Shown here piece after piece: positions 49,688-57,710 of a DNA stretch of 58,945 nucleotides. The translations under genes and the position numbers were made by a program. How positions within the stretch are numbered: the first letter of the stretch is position 1; every line of letters starts with the position of its first letter. The stretch is from NCBI GenBank assembly GCA_017504995.1, contig JAFVQC010000048.1, positions 1 through 58,945 on the forward strand. The letters run 5' to 3'. The DNA comes from Clostridia bacterium (GTDB taxonomy: Bacteria > Bacillota > Clostridia > Oscillospirales > CAG-272). The notes below the pieces were generated by a model that was given only the letters and a program-made list of their open reading frames with translations, had not been told where the DNA came from and did not search any database.

Positions 49688-51217
49688 CTATACTAATGTC
49701 TCAATCAAGTTTTTGAATTCGGACTTATCCCCGTCCCCCGCAAGGTCGAGGGTGGAGAGGGTATCGAGAACGGCGGCAAGTGAGACGTTTTTCTCGTTAT
49801 AGCTGCTGCCGTTGACGATCATTGCCGTTTGAATGACTGCGGCAAGGAAGCGCGCGTCGTCGGTGGGCGCATCGGTCAGAAGCGAGCCGCCCAGCACCAG
49901 CTCCTTTAAGGTACTGTCGTTGCTTTCGGGAAGCTTGTAGCGCATGGCAAGCTTCATCCAGTCGGCGGTCTTACCCCCGTCGGTGAGGGCATTTTCCGAG
50001 AGCTTTAGCTCGTAGCAGACGGTCAGGGTATGCCCCGCGCCAACCTCCCCCGCGTCCTTGGTATCGTCGTCAAAATCTTCGGTCTTGAGCATACGGTTCT
50101 CGTATCCGATGAGGCGGTACTCGGTCACGTAGGCAGGATCAAAGGTGATCTGAAACTTCACGTCCTTGGCGACGGTATAGAGCGTCGCGACAAGATCGGT
50201 TCCCAGCACCTTTTCGGCTTCCCGCGCGCTGTCGATATAGTAATACACGCCGTTGCCGTTTTGCGCCAGCGCACTCATGGTATCGTCGCGGTAATTACCT
50301 GTTCCGAAGCCGAGGACGGACAGATAGATCCCCGCGTTCCGCTTCTCGGCGATATAGTTTTTCAGCTCCTCGGGAGAGGAAATGCCCACGTTCAAATCAC
50401 CGTCGGACGCCATGACGATGCGGTTGTTTCCGCCCTCAACGAACTGCTCCGCGGCGATCTCGTAGGCTTTCTGCAAGCCCGACTCTCCGTTGGTAGAGCC
50501 GCTTGCGGTCAGGGCTTGAATGGCGTTCAGGATCTTCTCGGGCTGACTTCCCTTACAGCCTCGAAGCACCACCTCCTCCTTGCCCGAATAGGTCACGATG
50601 GAGACGGTGTCGTTCTCCCCAAGGGACGAGACGAGGCAGGCAAAGGCGTTTTTCAAGAGAGGAAGCTTATCGGCGGATGCCATCGAGCCGGATACGTCAA
50701 TGAGAAAGACCAGATTGTTGGCAGTCCTCTCGGCGGGTGTCTCGGTGGCAAGCCCCAAGGTCAGAAGATACGTGCCGTCGTTCCACGGCGCTCGGGTGAT
50801 GCTTGCCGTCGTGCCGAACACCTCGCCTGCGGCGGGGGCGGCGTAGTTGTAGTCAAAATAGTTGAACATCTCCTCGGTTCGGAAGGGCGCATCTGCGGCG
50901 AAGTCCTTCAGATCGGAAAGCCGATAGCCCGCGGTTACCAGCCTGCGGAACAGGGCGTAGGACGCGGTGTCCACGTCCGCCGAAAAGGTGGAGACGGGGG
51001 CATTCGCAACCGAGACGAAGGGATTTTCCCGCAGGATCGTACCGTCTGTAGCCGTTGCCGACGCGGAAGCGTCCGTAAAGGCTTCCTTTTCCGCGGGAGC
51101 CATCCCGCCGTCGTTCTCTATGGAGGACTCACTTTTCGAGGCGCAGGCAGACAGAGACAGCCCCAGAAAGACAAGGGCAAGCAATAAAGATAACAGTTGT
51201 TTCGTTCGTTTCATCAT
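49688..51217 (-). CDS. VWA-domain lipoprotein (YfbK-like)
   Basis: A 509-residue lipoprotein with lipobox LSAC (Cys24). After the linker comes VSTFSADVDTASYALFRRLV and EEMFNYFDYNY, the YfbK-type N-terminal domain; a von Willebrand A domain with the metal site FLIDVSGSM (DxSxS) and MASDGDLNVG; and a DUF3520-like C-terminal part. It is exposed at the cell surface and probably binds a protein partner through Mg. The start MMKR at 51217 follows AGAAAGGA. The gene lies 23 bases after the anti-sigma-like gene. Confidence 0.9.
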   Translation of the reverse strand: MMKRTKQLLSLLLALVFLGLSLSACASKSESSIENDGGMAPAEKEAFTDASASATATDGTILRENPFVSVANAPVSTFSADVDTASYALFRRLVTAGYRLSDLKDFAADAPFRTEEMFNYFDYNYAAPAAGEVFGTTASITRAPWNDGTYLLTLGLATETPAERTANNLVFLIDVSGSMASADKLPLLKNAFACLVSSLGENDTVSIVTYSGKEEVVLRGCKGSQPEKILNAIQALTASGSTNGESGLQKAYEIAAEQFVEGGNNRIVMASDGDLNVGISSPEELKNYIAEKRNAGIYLSVLGFGTGNYRDDTMSALAQNGNGVYYYIDSAREAEKVLGTDLVATLYTVAKDVKFQITFDPAYVTEYRLIGYENRMLKTEDFDDDTKDAGEVGAGHTLTVCYELKLSENALTDGGKTADWMKLAMRYKLPESNDSTLKELVLGGSLLTDAPTDDARFLAAVIQTAMIVNGSSYNEKNVSLAAVLDTLSTLDLAGDGDKSEFKNLIETLV

Positions 51218-51240
51218 ACGTCCTTTCTGCTCGTAGAGCG

Positions 51241-51906
51241 TTAAGAGAGTACGTCGCAAATAAGCTCGGTCAGCTCGTCGGTGGGCTCGATCTCCGGCTC
51301 GTAGTCAAACAGCTCGCCGTAGCCTACGTTGCCCTTCGATGCTTCCAGGCAGGGGGAGATCACCCGTCCGTCGCCGAGGGTGATCCAGATCCCCTCTACC
51401 GTATTGCCGTCGGAAGCCTCGCCCGACACGGGGGTAGCGTTCTCTTGACGGTTCAGAAGCGGAAGCAGACGGTCTGTCTCGGCGGCGCTCAGACGGCGCA
51501 CGCGGTAGGTATCCTCGTCGGCGTACTTCCAGACGATCTGCGCCGTACCCGAAAACAGCTCCACCTTCTCCTTGGGCGTCACGCAATCCTCGGTAGCTTC
51601 GCGAAGCTCTTGCAACCGCAGAGAGATTCCCACGGGGGCGGTCGATCCCGACTGCTGGGTCACCATGGCATTGCCGATCTCGTCCCCTGCCTCGTCCCGT
51701 CCTGTCATGCGATTGCCGATCCATACACCAAGCACCGCTGTCAGCGTCAGGGTCAGCGAGACACCGACCACGACCATGCGGCGCAGGGACAGCGCTCTTG
51801 CCTTCCTTTCGTAGGGGCGTTCGGCTTCGGCTACGAAATCGTCGCGAATGCCTCCGATCTCGTCGAAAAGGTAGTCGGCAAGACGGGCTTTATCCCAATT
51901 TGTCAT
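51241..51906 (-). CDS. Anti-sigma factor-like membrane protein
   Basis: The protein has 221 residues: a cytoplasmic start (MTNWDKARLADYLFDEIGGIRDDFV), one membrane helix at ~43-65, and an extracellular domain (~75-221) that I cannot name. Position directly after an ECF sigma gene with a four-base overlap is the usual arrangement for a regulator that holds the sigma factor at the membrane. There is no visible ZAS zinc motif (HxxxCxxC), so the binding mode may differ. The role rests on context. Confidence 0.75.
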   Translation of the reverse strand: MTNWDKARLADYLFDEIGGIRDDFVAEAERPYERKARALSLRRMVVVGVSLTLTLTAVLGVWIGNRMTGRDEAGDEIGNAMVTQQSGSTAPVGISLRLQELREATEDCVTPKEKVELFSGTAQIVWKYADEDTYRVRRLSAAETDRLLPLLNRQENATPVSGEASDGNTVEGIWITLGDGRVISPCLEASKGNVGYGELFDYEPEIEPTDELTELICDVLS

Positions 51907-52457
51907 ATCGTCACGCCCTCCTTCTCCAAAAATTCTCTCAGCTCATTCCGCAGACGGTGCAGCGTGGTTTTGACCTTGGAGGGAGAGATCTGCATTCGCT
52001 CGGCGATCGCCGCCACCTCGTCGGAATAGAAATACCGTCTGACGAAGATCCGCCTCTTCTCCTCGGAAAGTCCCGCGAGGAATCGGTTCAGCGCGTCGGC
52101 AAGCAGACCGTTTTCGTAGTCCTTGTGAGGATCCCAACCGTCGGGAATACAGTCGGTCAGCTCCTCGGTCACCCGTCCCATGCCGCCTCGCTTTTGCCGA
52201 TGCTCGGCGCGAAAGCGGCTGATGGAAAGACAGCGAACGATCTTTGAGAGATACGCCCCAAGATAGGCGGGACGATCCTCGGGCATTCGTCCCCATGCCT
52301 CCAGATAGGTGTCGTTGACACATTCCTCCGCGTCCTCCCGCGAGGAAAGGAGCGAATAGGAAATGCCGTGCAGCATTCTGCCGTATTTGCGCGAGGTTTC
52401 TCCGATGGCGTCCTCGGACCTACTCCAATACAGATCGACGATTTGATAATCCTCCAT
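51903..52457 (-). CDS. ECF-type RNA polymerase sigma factor
   Basis: A 184-residue sigma-70 family protein with region 2 (YGRMLHGISYSLLSSREDAEECVNDTYLEAW) and region 4 helix-turn-helix (YFYSDEVAAIAERMQISPSKVKTTLHRLRNELREFL). It lacks regions 1 and 3, as expected for ECF. ATG 52457 follows ACGGAG. It heads the operon with the anti-sigma-like and VWA lipoprotein genes and has a housekeeping-type promoter. Confidence 0.92.
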   Translation of the reverse strand: MEDYQIVDLYWSRSEDAIGETSRKYGRMLHGISYSLLSSREDAEECVNDTYLEAWGRMPEDRPAYLGAYLSKIVRCLSISRFRAEHRQKRGGMGRVTEELTDCIPDGWDPHKDYENGLLADALNRFLAGLSEEKRRIFVRRYFYSDEVAAIAERMQISPSKVKTTLHRLRNELREFLEKEGVTI

Positions 52458-52567
52458 GACAGTCTCCGTTTCTTTTTTGCGACCTTCACCCATACAGTCG
52501 CTCTTTTGGGGTGAAGGGTTACAGATTTTTAGAAAAAAGATAAAATTTTTTTAAATCTTCTACCATC

Positions 52568-52596
52568 ATTATAAACGGAAGGGGCAGATTTGTCAA
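52568..52596 (-). promoter_or_regulatory. Promoter of the ECF sigma operon
   Basis: Read on the minus strand: TTGACA (52591-52596), 17-bp spacer, TATAAT (52568-52573), a full consensus match, so basal expression probably uses the main sigma factor. Confidence 0.88.
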
Positions 52597-52654
52597 TTAA
52601 GGAAGGAGATTTTTATGAATTTTGAGAAAATTTGAAAAAAATGCGAAAACCCTA

Positions 52655-52683
52655 TTGATTTTTCTTTTGATTTGTGGTACAAT
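52655..52683 (+). promoter_or_regulatory. Promoter of secG
   Basis: TTGATT (52655-52660), 17-bp spacer, TACAAT (52678-52683) with TGG; the 12 bases up to the end of the -10 equal those before the GRAM-domain gene. Confidence 0.8.
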
Positions 52684-52750
52684 AACCCTGTTCATGACTA
52701 TTTCTGCCCTATGGGCGTTATAAAAACCAAGGATTGGGAGGTGTTTTTCC

Positions 52751-52987
52751 ATGGTTATCGCATTGGGAATCGTACTTTGTATTCTGGCGGTTGCTCTGAT
52801 TACGTGCGTGCTGTTGCAGTCGGGCAAGGATAAGAGCTTGTCGGGAAGCATTACGGGCGGCGCTGCCGAGAGCTTTTTCGGCAATAGAAAAAGCAAGGCG
52901 AAAGAGAAGAGACTCAGCCACGTGACGACTGCGCTTTCGTTCGTATTCGTCATTTTGGTCGTGGTCATGTATATCGTGGTGGCGTAA
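52751..52987 (+). CDS. secG: Protein translocase subunit SecG
   Basis: This 78-residue protein has two membrane helices (~2-21 and ~56-77) around a cytoplasmic loop with the SecG hallmark LLQSGKDKSLSGSITGGAAESFFG. It assists SecYE in moving proteins across the membrane. ATG 52751 follows GGGAGGTG. In many Firmicutes secG precedes rnr and smpB; here it stands alone. Confidence 0.95.
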   Translation: MVIALGIVLCILAVALITCVLLQSGKDKSLSGSITGGAAESFFGNRKSKAKEKRLSHVTTALSFVFVILVVVMYIVVA

Positions 52988-53018
52988 GCCGATCTGACCA
53001 AACGAAAAAGAATATGTT

Positions 53019-53060
53019 AAAAACCGCTTTTCCTATCGTTGGATAGAGAAAGCGGTTTTT
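53019..53060 (+). terminator. Terminator after secG
   Basis: A 12-bp outer stem AAAAACCGCTTT/AAAGCGGTTTTT (53019-53030 and 53049-53060) with an inner CTATC/GATAG stem. Confidence 0.88.
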
Positions 53061-53156
53061 GCCGTTTATTCAGTTGGTGGGATATGAGCTGATTCAAGGT
53101 TGCTTTTACGGCGAGGAAAACAATCGGCGGGTGACGCAAGGTTACCGTCCTTTCCT

Positions 53157-53188
53157 TTTTTGAAACACGCTGTGGCGTGTTTCAAAAA
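53157..53188. terminator. Perfect hairpin upstream of the SDR gene
   Basis: A 14-bp stem (53157-53170 and 53175-53188) with loop TGTG, directly before the next promoter. It may insulate that gene from readthrough. Confidence 0.7.
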
Positions 53189-53190
53189 GA

Positions 53191-53219
53191 TTGACAGAGA
53201 GGTTCTTTTGTGGTAAAAT
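53191..53219 (+). promoter_or_regulatory. Promoter of the SDR gene
   Basis: TTGACA (53191-53196), 17-bp spacer, TAAAAT (53214-53219) with an extended TGG. Confidence 0.85.
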
Positions 53220-53256
53220 AAAAGCAACGAGAATTACAATCGGAAAGGATACGGAT

Positions 53257-54018
53257 ATGAAAACGGTTATCGTAACGGGCGCGTCGTCGGGACTTGGACG
53301 GGAATTTGCCGAGGCGCTTGGCAATCTTCCCTCGGTGGAGGAGGTCTGGGTCATCGCCAGACGGAAGGAGAGACTGGAGGAGCTGCGAAGCACCGTTGGC
53401 GCGACGGTCGTTCCCTTGGAGCTGGATCTTAGCCGCAACGAATCGCTGGACACCTATCGCAATTATCTTGCCGACCGCACCCCTCAGGTGGTGGCGCTGG
53501 TCAACGCCGCAGGCTACGGCTGTATGGGCGAGGTGGAAAATCTTTCTCTGTCCGATCAGCGCGGTATGATCGATCTAAATATCACCGCCCTGACCGCCAT
53601 CACCAAGCTGACCCTGCCCTATATGGGTCAGGGAGGGGAGATCTATCAGCTCGGTTCCTTTTCCGCCTTTGAGCCGCTGCCCTATATGAGCGTTTACGCC
53701 GCCACCAAGGCGTACGTCCTCAGCTTTTCCCGTTCCCTGAATCGGGAGCTGAAATCGAGAGGGATACACTCCATGGCGGTCTGTCCCTCTTGGGTGAGAA
53801 CCGAGTTTTTGGACCGCGCCGCTACCTATCGGGACGTGATCGTCTATTTCGACCGTTTTTATACGCCGAAGCAGGTGGTCGGTCGGGCGATGCGGGACAT
53901 GAAGCGAGGAAAGGACGTGTCGGTCTGCGGCGCGAAGCATCGCTTCCTTCGCCTTCTTACCAAGCTTTTTCCCCATCGTTTCGTTATGAGCATTTGGTGC
54001 TTCCAGCAAAAGAAATAA
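53257..54018 (+). CDS. Short-chain dehydrogenase/reductase
   Basis: A 253-residue NAD(P)-dependent oxidoreductase. The cofactor motif TGASSGLG is at ~8-15, VNAAGYG near 85, and the catalytic Tyr-Lys in YAATKAYVLSFS near 147-151, with a Ser in QLGSFSA upstream. The C-terminal region KHRFLRLLTKLFPHRFVMSIW is basic and hydrophobic. It resembles the DltE/YqjQ-like ketoreductases, but the substrate cannot be read. ATG 53257 follows GGAAAGGA; a longer reading would start in the -35. Confidence 0.9.
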   Translation: MKTVIVTGASSGLGREFAEALGNLPSVEEVWVIARRKERLEELRSTVGATVVPLELDLSRNESLDTYRNYLADRTPQVVALVNAAGYGCMGEVENLSLSDQRGMIDLNITALTAITKLTLPYMGQGGEIYQLGSFSAFEPLPYMSVYAATKAYVLSFSRSLNRELKSRGIHSMAVCPSWVRTEFLDRAATYRDVIVYFDRFYTPKQVVGRAMRDMKRGKDVSVCGAKHRFLRLLTKLFPHRFVMSIWCFQQKK

Positions 54019-54021
54019 CGG

Positions 54022-54050
54022 TTGACACGGGCACGGTTTTGTGCTATAAT
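54022..54050 (+). promoter_or_regulatory. Promoter of the exonuclease-thiI operon
   Basis: TTGACA (54022-54027), 17-bp spacer, TATAAT (54045-54050), the best match in the window, four bases after the SDR stop. Confidence 0.92.
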
Positions 54051-54091
54051 AATCTTTGTATGATTTTTGATAGAACACAGGAGGAATTCCT

Positions 54092-55171
54092 TTGGAAAAC
54101 GAAATGAAGCTTCGCTCGGGCGCAACCATTCGACAGGTGGGCGGCGAGGAAGCGTCCCGTAAAAAATATCTGACCCGTCAGACCCTTTCCAAGCTCCATC
54201 TGATGCCTTCGGGAGATCCCGTGGCGTACGACGTAGCTCCCGACGGACAGATCATCTACTACTTCGATCCCGGTCGGGTGGTGGAAGCGCCTCCCGAAAT
54301 GTGGTATTTCCCCAACGCGAAACGGGATACCATGACTCTGCCCAGCGGCACGGTGATCGAGCGCATGAGCACGAAAAACGCCGCCGCAAACGGATACTAT
54401 ACCAGAGAAAAGCTCTGCCGTATGCACTACGAGGTGGTGGAAGAACCCGTGGCGTATACCCTGAGATCCGATAAAAGCGTGCTTTATTTCTTTGATAAAA
54501 AGACCGCCAAGCGCCTGCCTCTCAATTGCGTGCGTTGCGGAAAGGACATCCGTTACAAGAAAAAGCTTTGCCGCGCCTGCTACGAGGAGGAGCTGGCAGT
54601 TCGCCGCGCCGAGGGAGACGCTCACCGCGCCGCCCACTACGGCATGAAGCGGGAAAAGGTGCTGTTCTTCGATCTGGAGCTGACGGGCTTCTACGATCAC
54701 GACGAGATCCTTTCCATCACCATCGTGGACGCCACGGGCAGACTGATTTTAGATACGCTGGTGAAGCCCAGAAAGAAAAAGAAGTGGAAGAATACCGAGA
54801 AGGTTCACGGCATTACCCCCGAGATGGTGGCGGACGCCCCCACGATGGCGGAGCTGGAGCCGAAGGTCCGCGCCATCTTCGACGATGCCGAAAACATCAT
54901 TGCCTACGGCGTTTCCACCGATTACAGCCATATCAAATACTTATACGAGGGCGAGGAGCAGGAGCGCTTCCATGAGAAGATCCGCTGCTGCGCCAACGAG
55001 TACGTCCGTTACATCACAGAGCACCGCCCCGATCTCTCCCACGCGTCGCTGACCGACGCCATGAGCTGCTTTGAGATCGAATGGGACGGCGTGGCGCATA
55101 CCTCCATGGCAGATACCGTGGCTTGTATGAAGGTTTGGGAAGTTCTTTTCCCCAACTATTACGCCGATTAA
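54092..55171 (+). CDS. DEDDh-type 3'-5' exonuclease with zinc ribbon
   Basis: The protein has 359 residues. Two similar ~56-residue units (5-62 and 81-138, each ending YYFD or LYFFD) are followed by a Cys4 zinc ribbon (Cys146, 149, 160, 163) and an RNase T/DnaQ-like exonuclease domain: FFDLELTG with Asp194 and Glu196, VHGITPEMV, GVSTDYSHIKYL, and HTSMADT at the end (His and Asp of DEDDh). It probably trims DNA or RNA 3' ends. TTG 54092 is the likely start: AGGAGG lies seven bases before it, while ATG 54104 would be 19 bases away. The N-terminal duplicated domain is unfamiliar to me. Confidence 0.85.
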   Translation: MENEMKLRSGATIRQVGGEEASRKKYLTRQTLSKLHLMPSGDPVAYDVAPDGQIIYYFDPGRVVEAPPEMWYFPNAKRDTMTLPSGTVIERMSTKNAAANGYYTREKLCRMHYEVVEEPVAYTLRSDKSVLYFFDKKTAKRLPLNCVRCGKDIRYKKKLCRACYEEELAVRRAEGDAHRAAHYGMKREKVLFFDLELTGFYDHDEILSITIVDATGRLILDTLVKPRKKKKWKNTEKVHGITPEMVADAPTMAELEPKVRAIFDDAENIIAYGVSTDYSHIKYLYEGEEQERFHEKIRCCANEYVRYITEHRPDLSHASLTDAMSCFEIEWDGVAHTSMADTVACMKVWEVLFPNYYAD

Positions 55172-55192
55172 GCATCAAAAAGGAGAAACAAA

Positions 55193-55462
55193 ATGGATTC
55201 TTTGTTCGGATTAGACCGTCCCGCGATTCGGGACGAGGAGCTGGCGCTTGCCGCCACCACCGACAATCATATTCAGATCATGATCTGGGAGTCCTTGCTT
55301 CGGGACGCGGAGATCCCCTATCTCTTGAAGGAAAGAGGCTCGGGCAGCGCGATGAAGGTCATCGGCGGTTACTCGGTATTCAATACCGATCTTTACGTCC
55401 GTCGGGAACAGCTGGAGGCGGCGCGGGAGCTGCTGACCGCCCCCATGGAGGAGGATGAATGA
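55193..55462 (+). CDS. DUF2007-like small protein
   Basis: An 89-residue soluble protein with LAATTDNHIQIMIWESLLRDAEIPYLLKERGSG and NTDLYVRREQLEAARELL, the plan of DUF2007 (putative signal transducing) proteins. AAAAAGGAG precedes ATG 55193. It lies 21 bases after the exonuclease gene and overlaps thiI by four bases. Confidence 0.8.
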   Translation: MDSLFGLDRPAIRDEELALAATTDNHIQIMIWESLLRDAEIPYLLKERGSGSAMKVIGGYSVFNTDLYVRREQLEAARELLTAPMEEDE

Positions 55463-56640
55463 TCAAGGAGATTTTACTTTGCAAATACGGCGAGATCGTC
55501 CTCAAGGGAGCAAATCGGAAAAGCTTTGAGGATATGCTCAGCCGCGAAATGAAAAAGCGCGCCGCCTGTTACGGCAAATTTGACGTTTACCGCGCCCAGA
55601 GCACCATCTATATCGAGCCGATGGACGAGGAGGCGGATCTGGACGGTATGTTCGAGGCAGCGTCCAAGGTGTTTGGCATCGTTGCCATCGCCCGTTGCGC
55701 CGTGTGCGAAAAGAACATGGAGGAGATTGCCCGTACCGCGCGGGAATACGTTCCTCAATTCCTTTCGGACAAGCAGACCTTTAAGGTGGAGGCAAAGCGC
55801 TCGGATAAAGCGTTTGCACTCAATTCCATGGAAATTTCCCGAGAGATCGGCGGAGAGATCCTTTCGGTCTGTCCCCATATCCGCGTGGACGTGCATCACC
55901 CCGACGTGATCGTCAAGGTGGAGATCCGTGAGTTCGGCGCGTATATCTCGGCGGGACAGTTCAAGGGCGCGGGCGGTATGCCCGTAGGAAGCAACGGCAA
56001 GGGACTGCTTCTTCTGTCGGGGGGCATCGACTCCCCCGTGGCAGGCTACATGATGGCAAAGCGGGGCGTGCGGCTGGACGCCGTTCACTTTGAGTCCTTC
56101 CCCTATACCAGCGAGCGAGCAAGGGAAAAGGTTTTGGAGCTTGCGCAGATCGTCTCGGAGTATTCGGGAGATATCTTCGTTCACGTGGTCTCCCTGACCC
56201 ATATTCAGGAGGAGCTGGTCAAGGCGTGCGAGGAGGACTATTTCACCCTTCTGCTTCGCCGCTATATGATGACCATTGCCGAGCGAATCGCGAAAGAGAA
56301 GGGCTGTATGGCGCTGATCACGGGCGAAAGCCTCGGACAAGTGGCATCCCAGACCATGCAGGCGCTTGGCGTGACCGACGCGGCGGTGAGTCTGCCCGTG
56401 TTCCGTCCCTGCATCGGCATGGATAAGGAGGAGATCGTGACGGTCGCCAGAAAGATCGGAACCTTTGAGACCTCGATCCAGCCCTACGAGGACTGCTGTA
56501 CCGTCTTTACACCCAAGCATCCCCGAACCAAGCCGGAGCTGGAGAAGGTATTGATTCAGGAAAACAAGCTGGATTTCGCCGCCCTCGTGGAGGAAGCCTT
56601 GGGCACGGCGTATACCGTTCATATCAAGGCGGAATATTAA
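55459..56640 (+). CDS. thiI: tRNA 4-thiouridine synthase ThiI
   Basis: A 393-residue enzyme that thiolates U8 of tRNA and can pass sulfur to thiamine synthesis. It has an N-terminal ferredoxin-like start (LLCKYGEIVLKGANRKSFE), a THUMP domain (~60-165) and a PP-loop ATP pyrophosphatase LLLLSGGIDSPVAGYM near 178. It ends without the rhodanese domain of E. coli ThiI, as usual in Firmicutes, so sulfur relay relies on another protein. No iscS-like gene is adjacent. Start ATG overlaps the previous stop. Confidence 0.95.
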   Translation: MIKEILLCKYGEIVLKGANRKSFEDMLSREMKKRAACYGKFDVYRAQSTIYIEPMDEEADLDGMFEAASKVFGIVAIARCAVCEKNMEEIARTAREYVPQFLSDKQTFKVEAKRSDKAFALNSMEISREIGGEILSVCPHIRVDVHHPDVIVKVEIREFGAYISAGQFKGAGGMPVGSNGKGLLLLSGGIDSPVAGYMMAKRGVRLDAVHFESFPYTSERAREKVLELAQIVSEYSGDIFVHVVSLTHIQEELVKACEEDYFTLLLRRYMMTIAERIAKEKGCMALITGESLGQVASQTMQALGVTDAAVSLPVFRPCIGMDKEEIVTVARKIGTFETSIQPYEDCCTVFTPKHPRTKPELEKVLIQENKLDFAALVEEALGTAYTVHIKAEY

Positions 56641-56648
56641 ATCTTTTA

Positions 56649-56676
56649 CCCCCCGTTTAACGGGGGGCGCTTTTTT
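56649..56676 (+). terminator. Terminator after thiI
   Basis: Stem CCCCCCGT/ACGGGGGG (56649-56656 and 56660-56667), followed by CGC and a run of T. Confidence 0.92.
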
Positions 56677-56731
56677 ATCCTCCCGCAAAACCATAGTTAA
56701 AAAATTTTTTCAACTTTTTTTCAAAAAAGTA

Positions 56732-56760
56732 TTGCAATTTGAAAAAAGATATGATATAAT
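56732..56760 (+). promoter_or_regulatory. Promoter of tRNA-Glu
   Basis: TTGCAA (56732-56737), 17-bp spacer, TATAAT (56755-56760) with TG, 20 bases before the tRNA. Confidence 0.88.
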
Positions 56761-56780
56761 ACTAAAGCTGTCAAGCAGAC

Positions 56781-56855
56781 GGCCCGTTGGTCAAGCGGTC
56801 AAGACGCTAGCCTCTCACGCTGGAAACATGGGTTCGATTCCCGTACGGGTCACCA
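56781..56855 (+). tRNA. tRNA-Glu (anticodon CTC)
   Basis: 75 bases with encoded CCA. The acceptor stem is GGCCCGT/ACGGGTC, the anticodon stem CTAGC/GCTGG around CTCTCAC gives CTC (reads GAG), and the T arm is ATGGGTTCGATTCCCGT. A strong terminator follows directly. Confidence 0.94.
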
Positions 56856-56891
56856 AAAAATTCGACAAGTTTTGACTTGTCGAATTTTTTT
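56856..56891 (+). terminator. Terminator after tRNA-Glu
   Basis: A 15-16-bp stem with TTTG loop (arms ending at 56870 and starting at 56875), closed by T. Confidence 0.9.
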
Positions 56892-56893
56892 AT

Positions 56894-57080
56894 CCAAGCC
56901 GCAGGCTTGGCATATCATCGACGCACGAAGTGCGGCGTATATCATAAGCCCCCTGTGGGGCTGTATCTCATCACGCGTCAGCGTGCATCTTCCTGCGGCT
57001 TGATGATATACAAAACTTCGTTTTGATGATATGCAAGGCTTTCGCCTTGATGATATACACGCCTTCGGCGTGATTGGGAC
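56894..57080. repeat. Hairpin array behind tRNA-Glu
   Basis: Seven or more small hairpins (for example GCACGAAGTGC, AGCCCCCTGTGGGGCT, ACGCGTCAGCGT, AAAACTTCGTTTT, AAGGCTTTCGCCTT, ACGCCTTCGGCGT), many with TTCG-type loops, are separated by a spacer close to GATGATATAC. It shares a block with the array at 41218-41312. Confidence 0.85.
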
Positions 57081-57096
57081 GCGAAAGGAGAACGAT

Positions 57097-57277
57097 ATGG
57101 CAAAGAATTTATTGCTTGAATGTTCCGAACAGTTAGCTTGCGAGATCGCAAAGCTGGCTCAAACTGATCTTTTCTTCGGAAAGTATCAATGAGGAAGCAT
57201 TTAAAAGGGATCGTAATCTTTGCGGTAGAATACGAAGGATGTTAACGTCTTCGTGTATCACAATTGAAAACAAATGA
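57097..57277 (+). pseudogene. Broken four-helix-bundle (S23/Avd-like) gene
   Basis: The first frame from ATG 57097 (GAAAGGAG RBS) reads MAKNLLLECSEQLACEIAKLAQ, like the first helix of the family, and stops at 57190-57192. In the next frame, 57194-57277 reads EAFKRDRNLCGRIRRMLTSS and ends CITIENK, matching the last helix (family ends like RMLxSSxxTxKEN). The central hallmark RSGTSIGANxxEA is missing, so about 60-70 residues were deleted along with a frameshift. It sits right after a hairpin array, as the intact gene at 40854 does. Confidence 0.75.
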
Positions 57278-57710
57278 AAGCAAGGCTGAAAGGCTCTCCT
57301 TTTCTTATCCAACCGTAACACCAAACAGGGAATTCCCCTTTTGCTTGATCTTTTTACGCTCTGCTCAATTATTGGAATATAAGCACTTCCTTATATTTTT
57401 TCTTCGACGATTGAGCAGAGCGTTTATATCAGCGTGTCGATAAAGCATCGACACGCTTTTTATATGTTTTACTAAACAACGCCCCGCCGACACACTTGCG
57501 TGTGTCGGGCGAAATAGACTTTTTCGACAGACTGATATATTTTTATTTTTTTGCGACTCCTCCCACACGGCGGAAGAACCCGTGGTGACCTATGGCTGGT
57601 GGAAAGCGTGAACAACGTATCCTTTGAAATTTTTAAACACTCTCGCCGAAAAGAGACAAAATCCGCGAGGGGAATGGGATATAATAAGAGGGAAAGACGA
57701 GGAGGGGGAT
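57278..57710. other. Gene-free gap with inverted repeats
   Basis: I see no gene here. The gap holds a 14-bp inverted repeat ACGCTCTGCTCAAT/ATTGAGCAGAGCGT (57356-57369 and 57410-57423) around a smaller ATATAAG/CTTATAT hairpin, a terminator-like stem AGCGTGTCGAT/ATCGACACGCT (57431-57457) with T run, a CCGACACAC/GTGTGTCGG hairpin (~57488-57510), and a candidate TATAAT at 57680-57685 upstream of spoIIGA. Confidence 0.7.

Noticed and set aside
56894..57080. CRISPR array
   Set aside because: The constant parts are only about 10 bases, the variable parts are self-complementary hairpins of 13-17 bases, and there are no cas genes.
57520..57690. Spo0A boxes and spoIIG-type promoter with long spacer
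   Set aside because: A TTCGACA-like string near 57526 and TATAAT at 57680 exist, but the spacing and the second box do not fit well enough to annotate.
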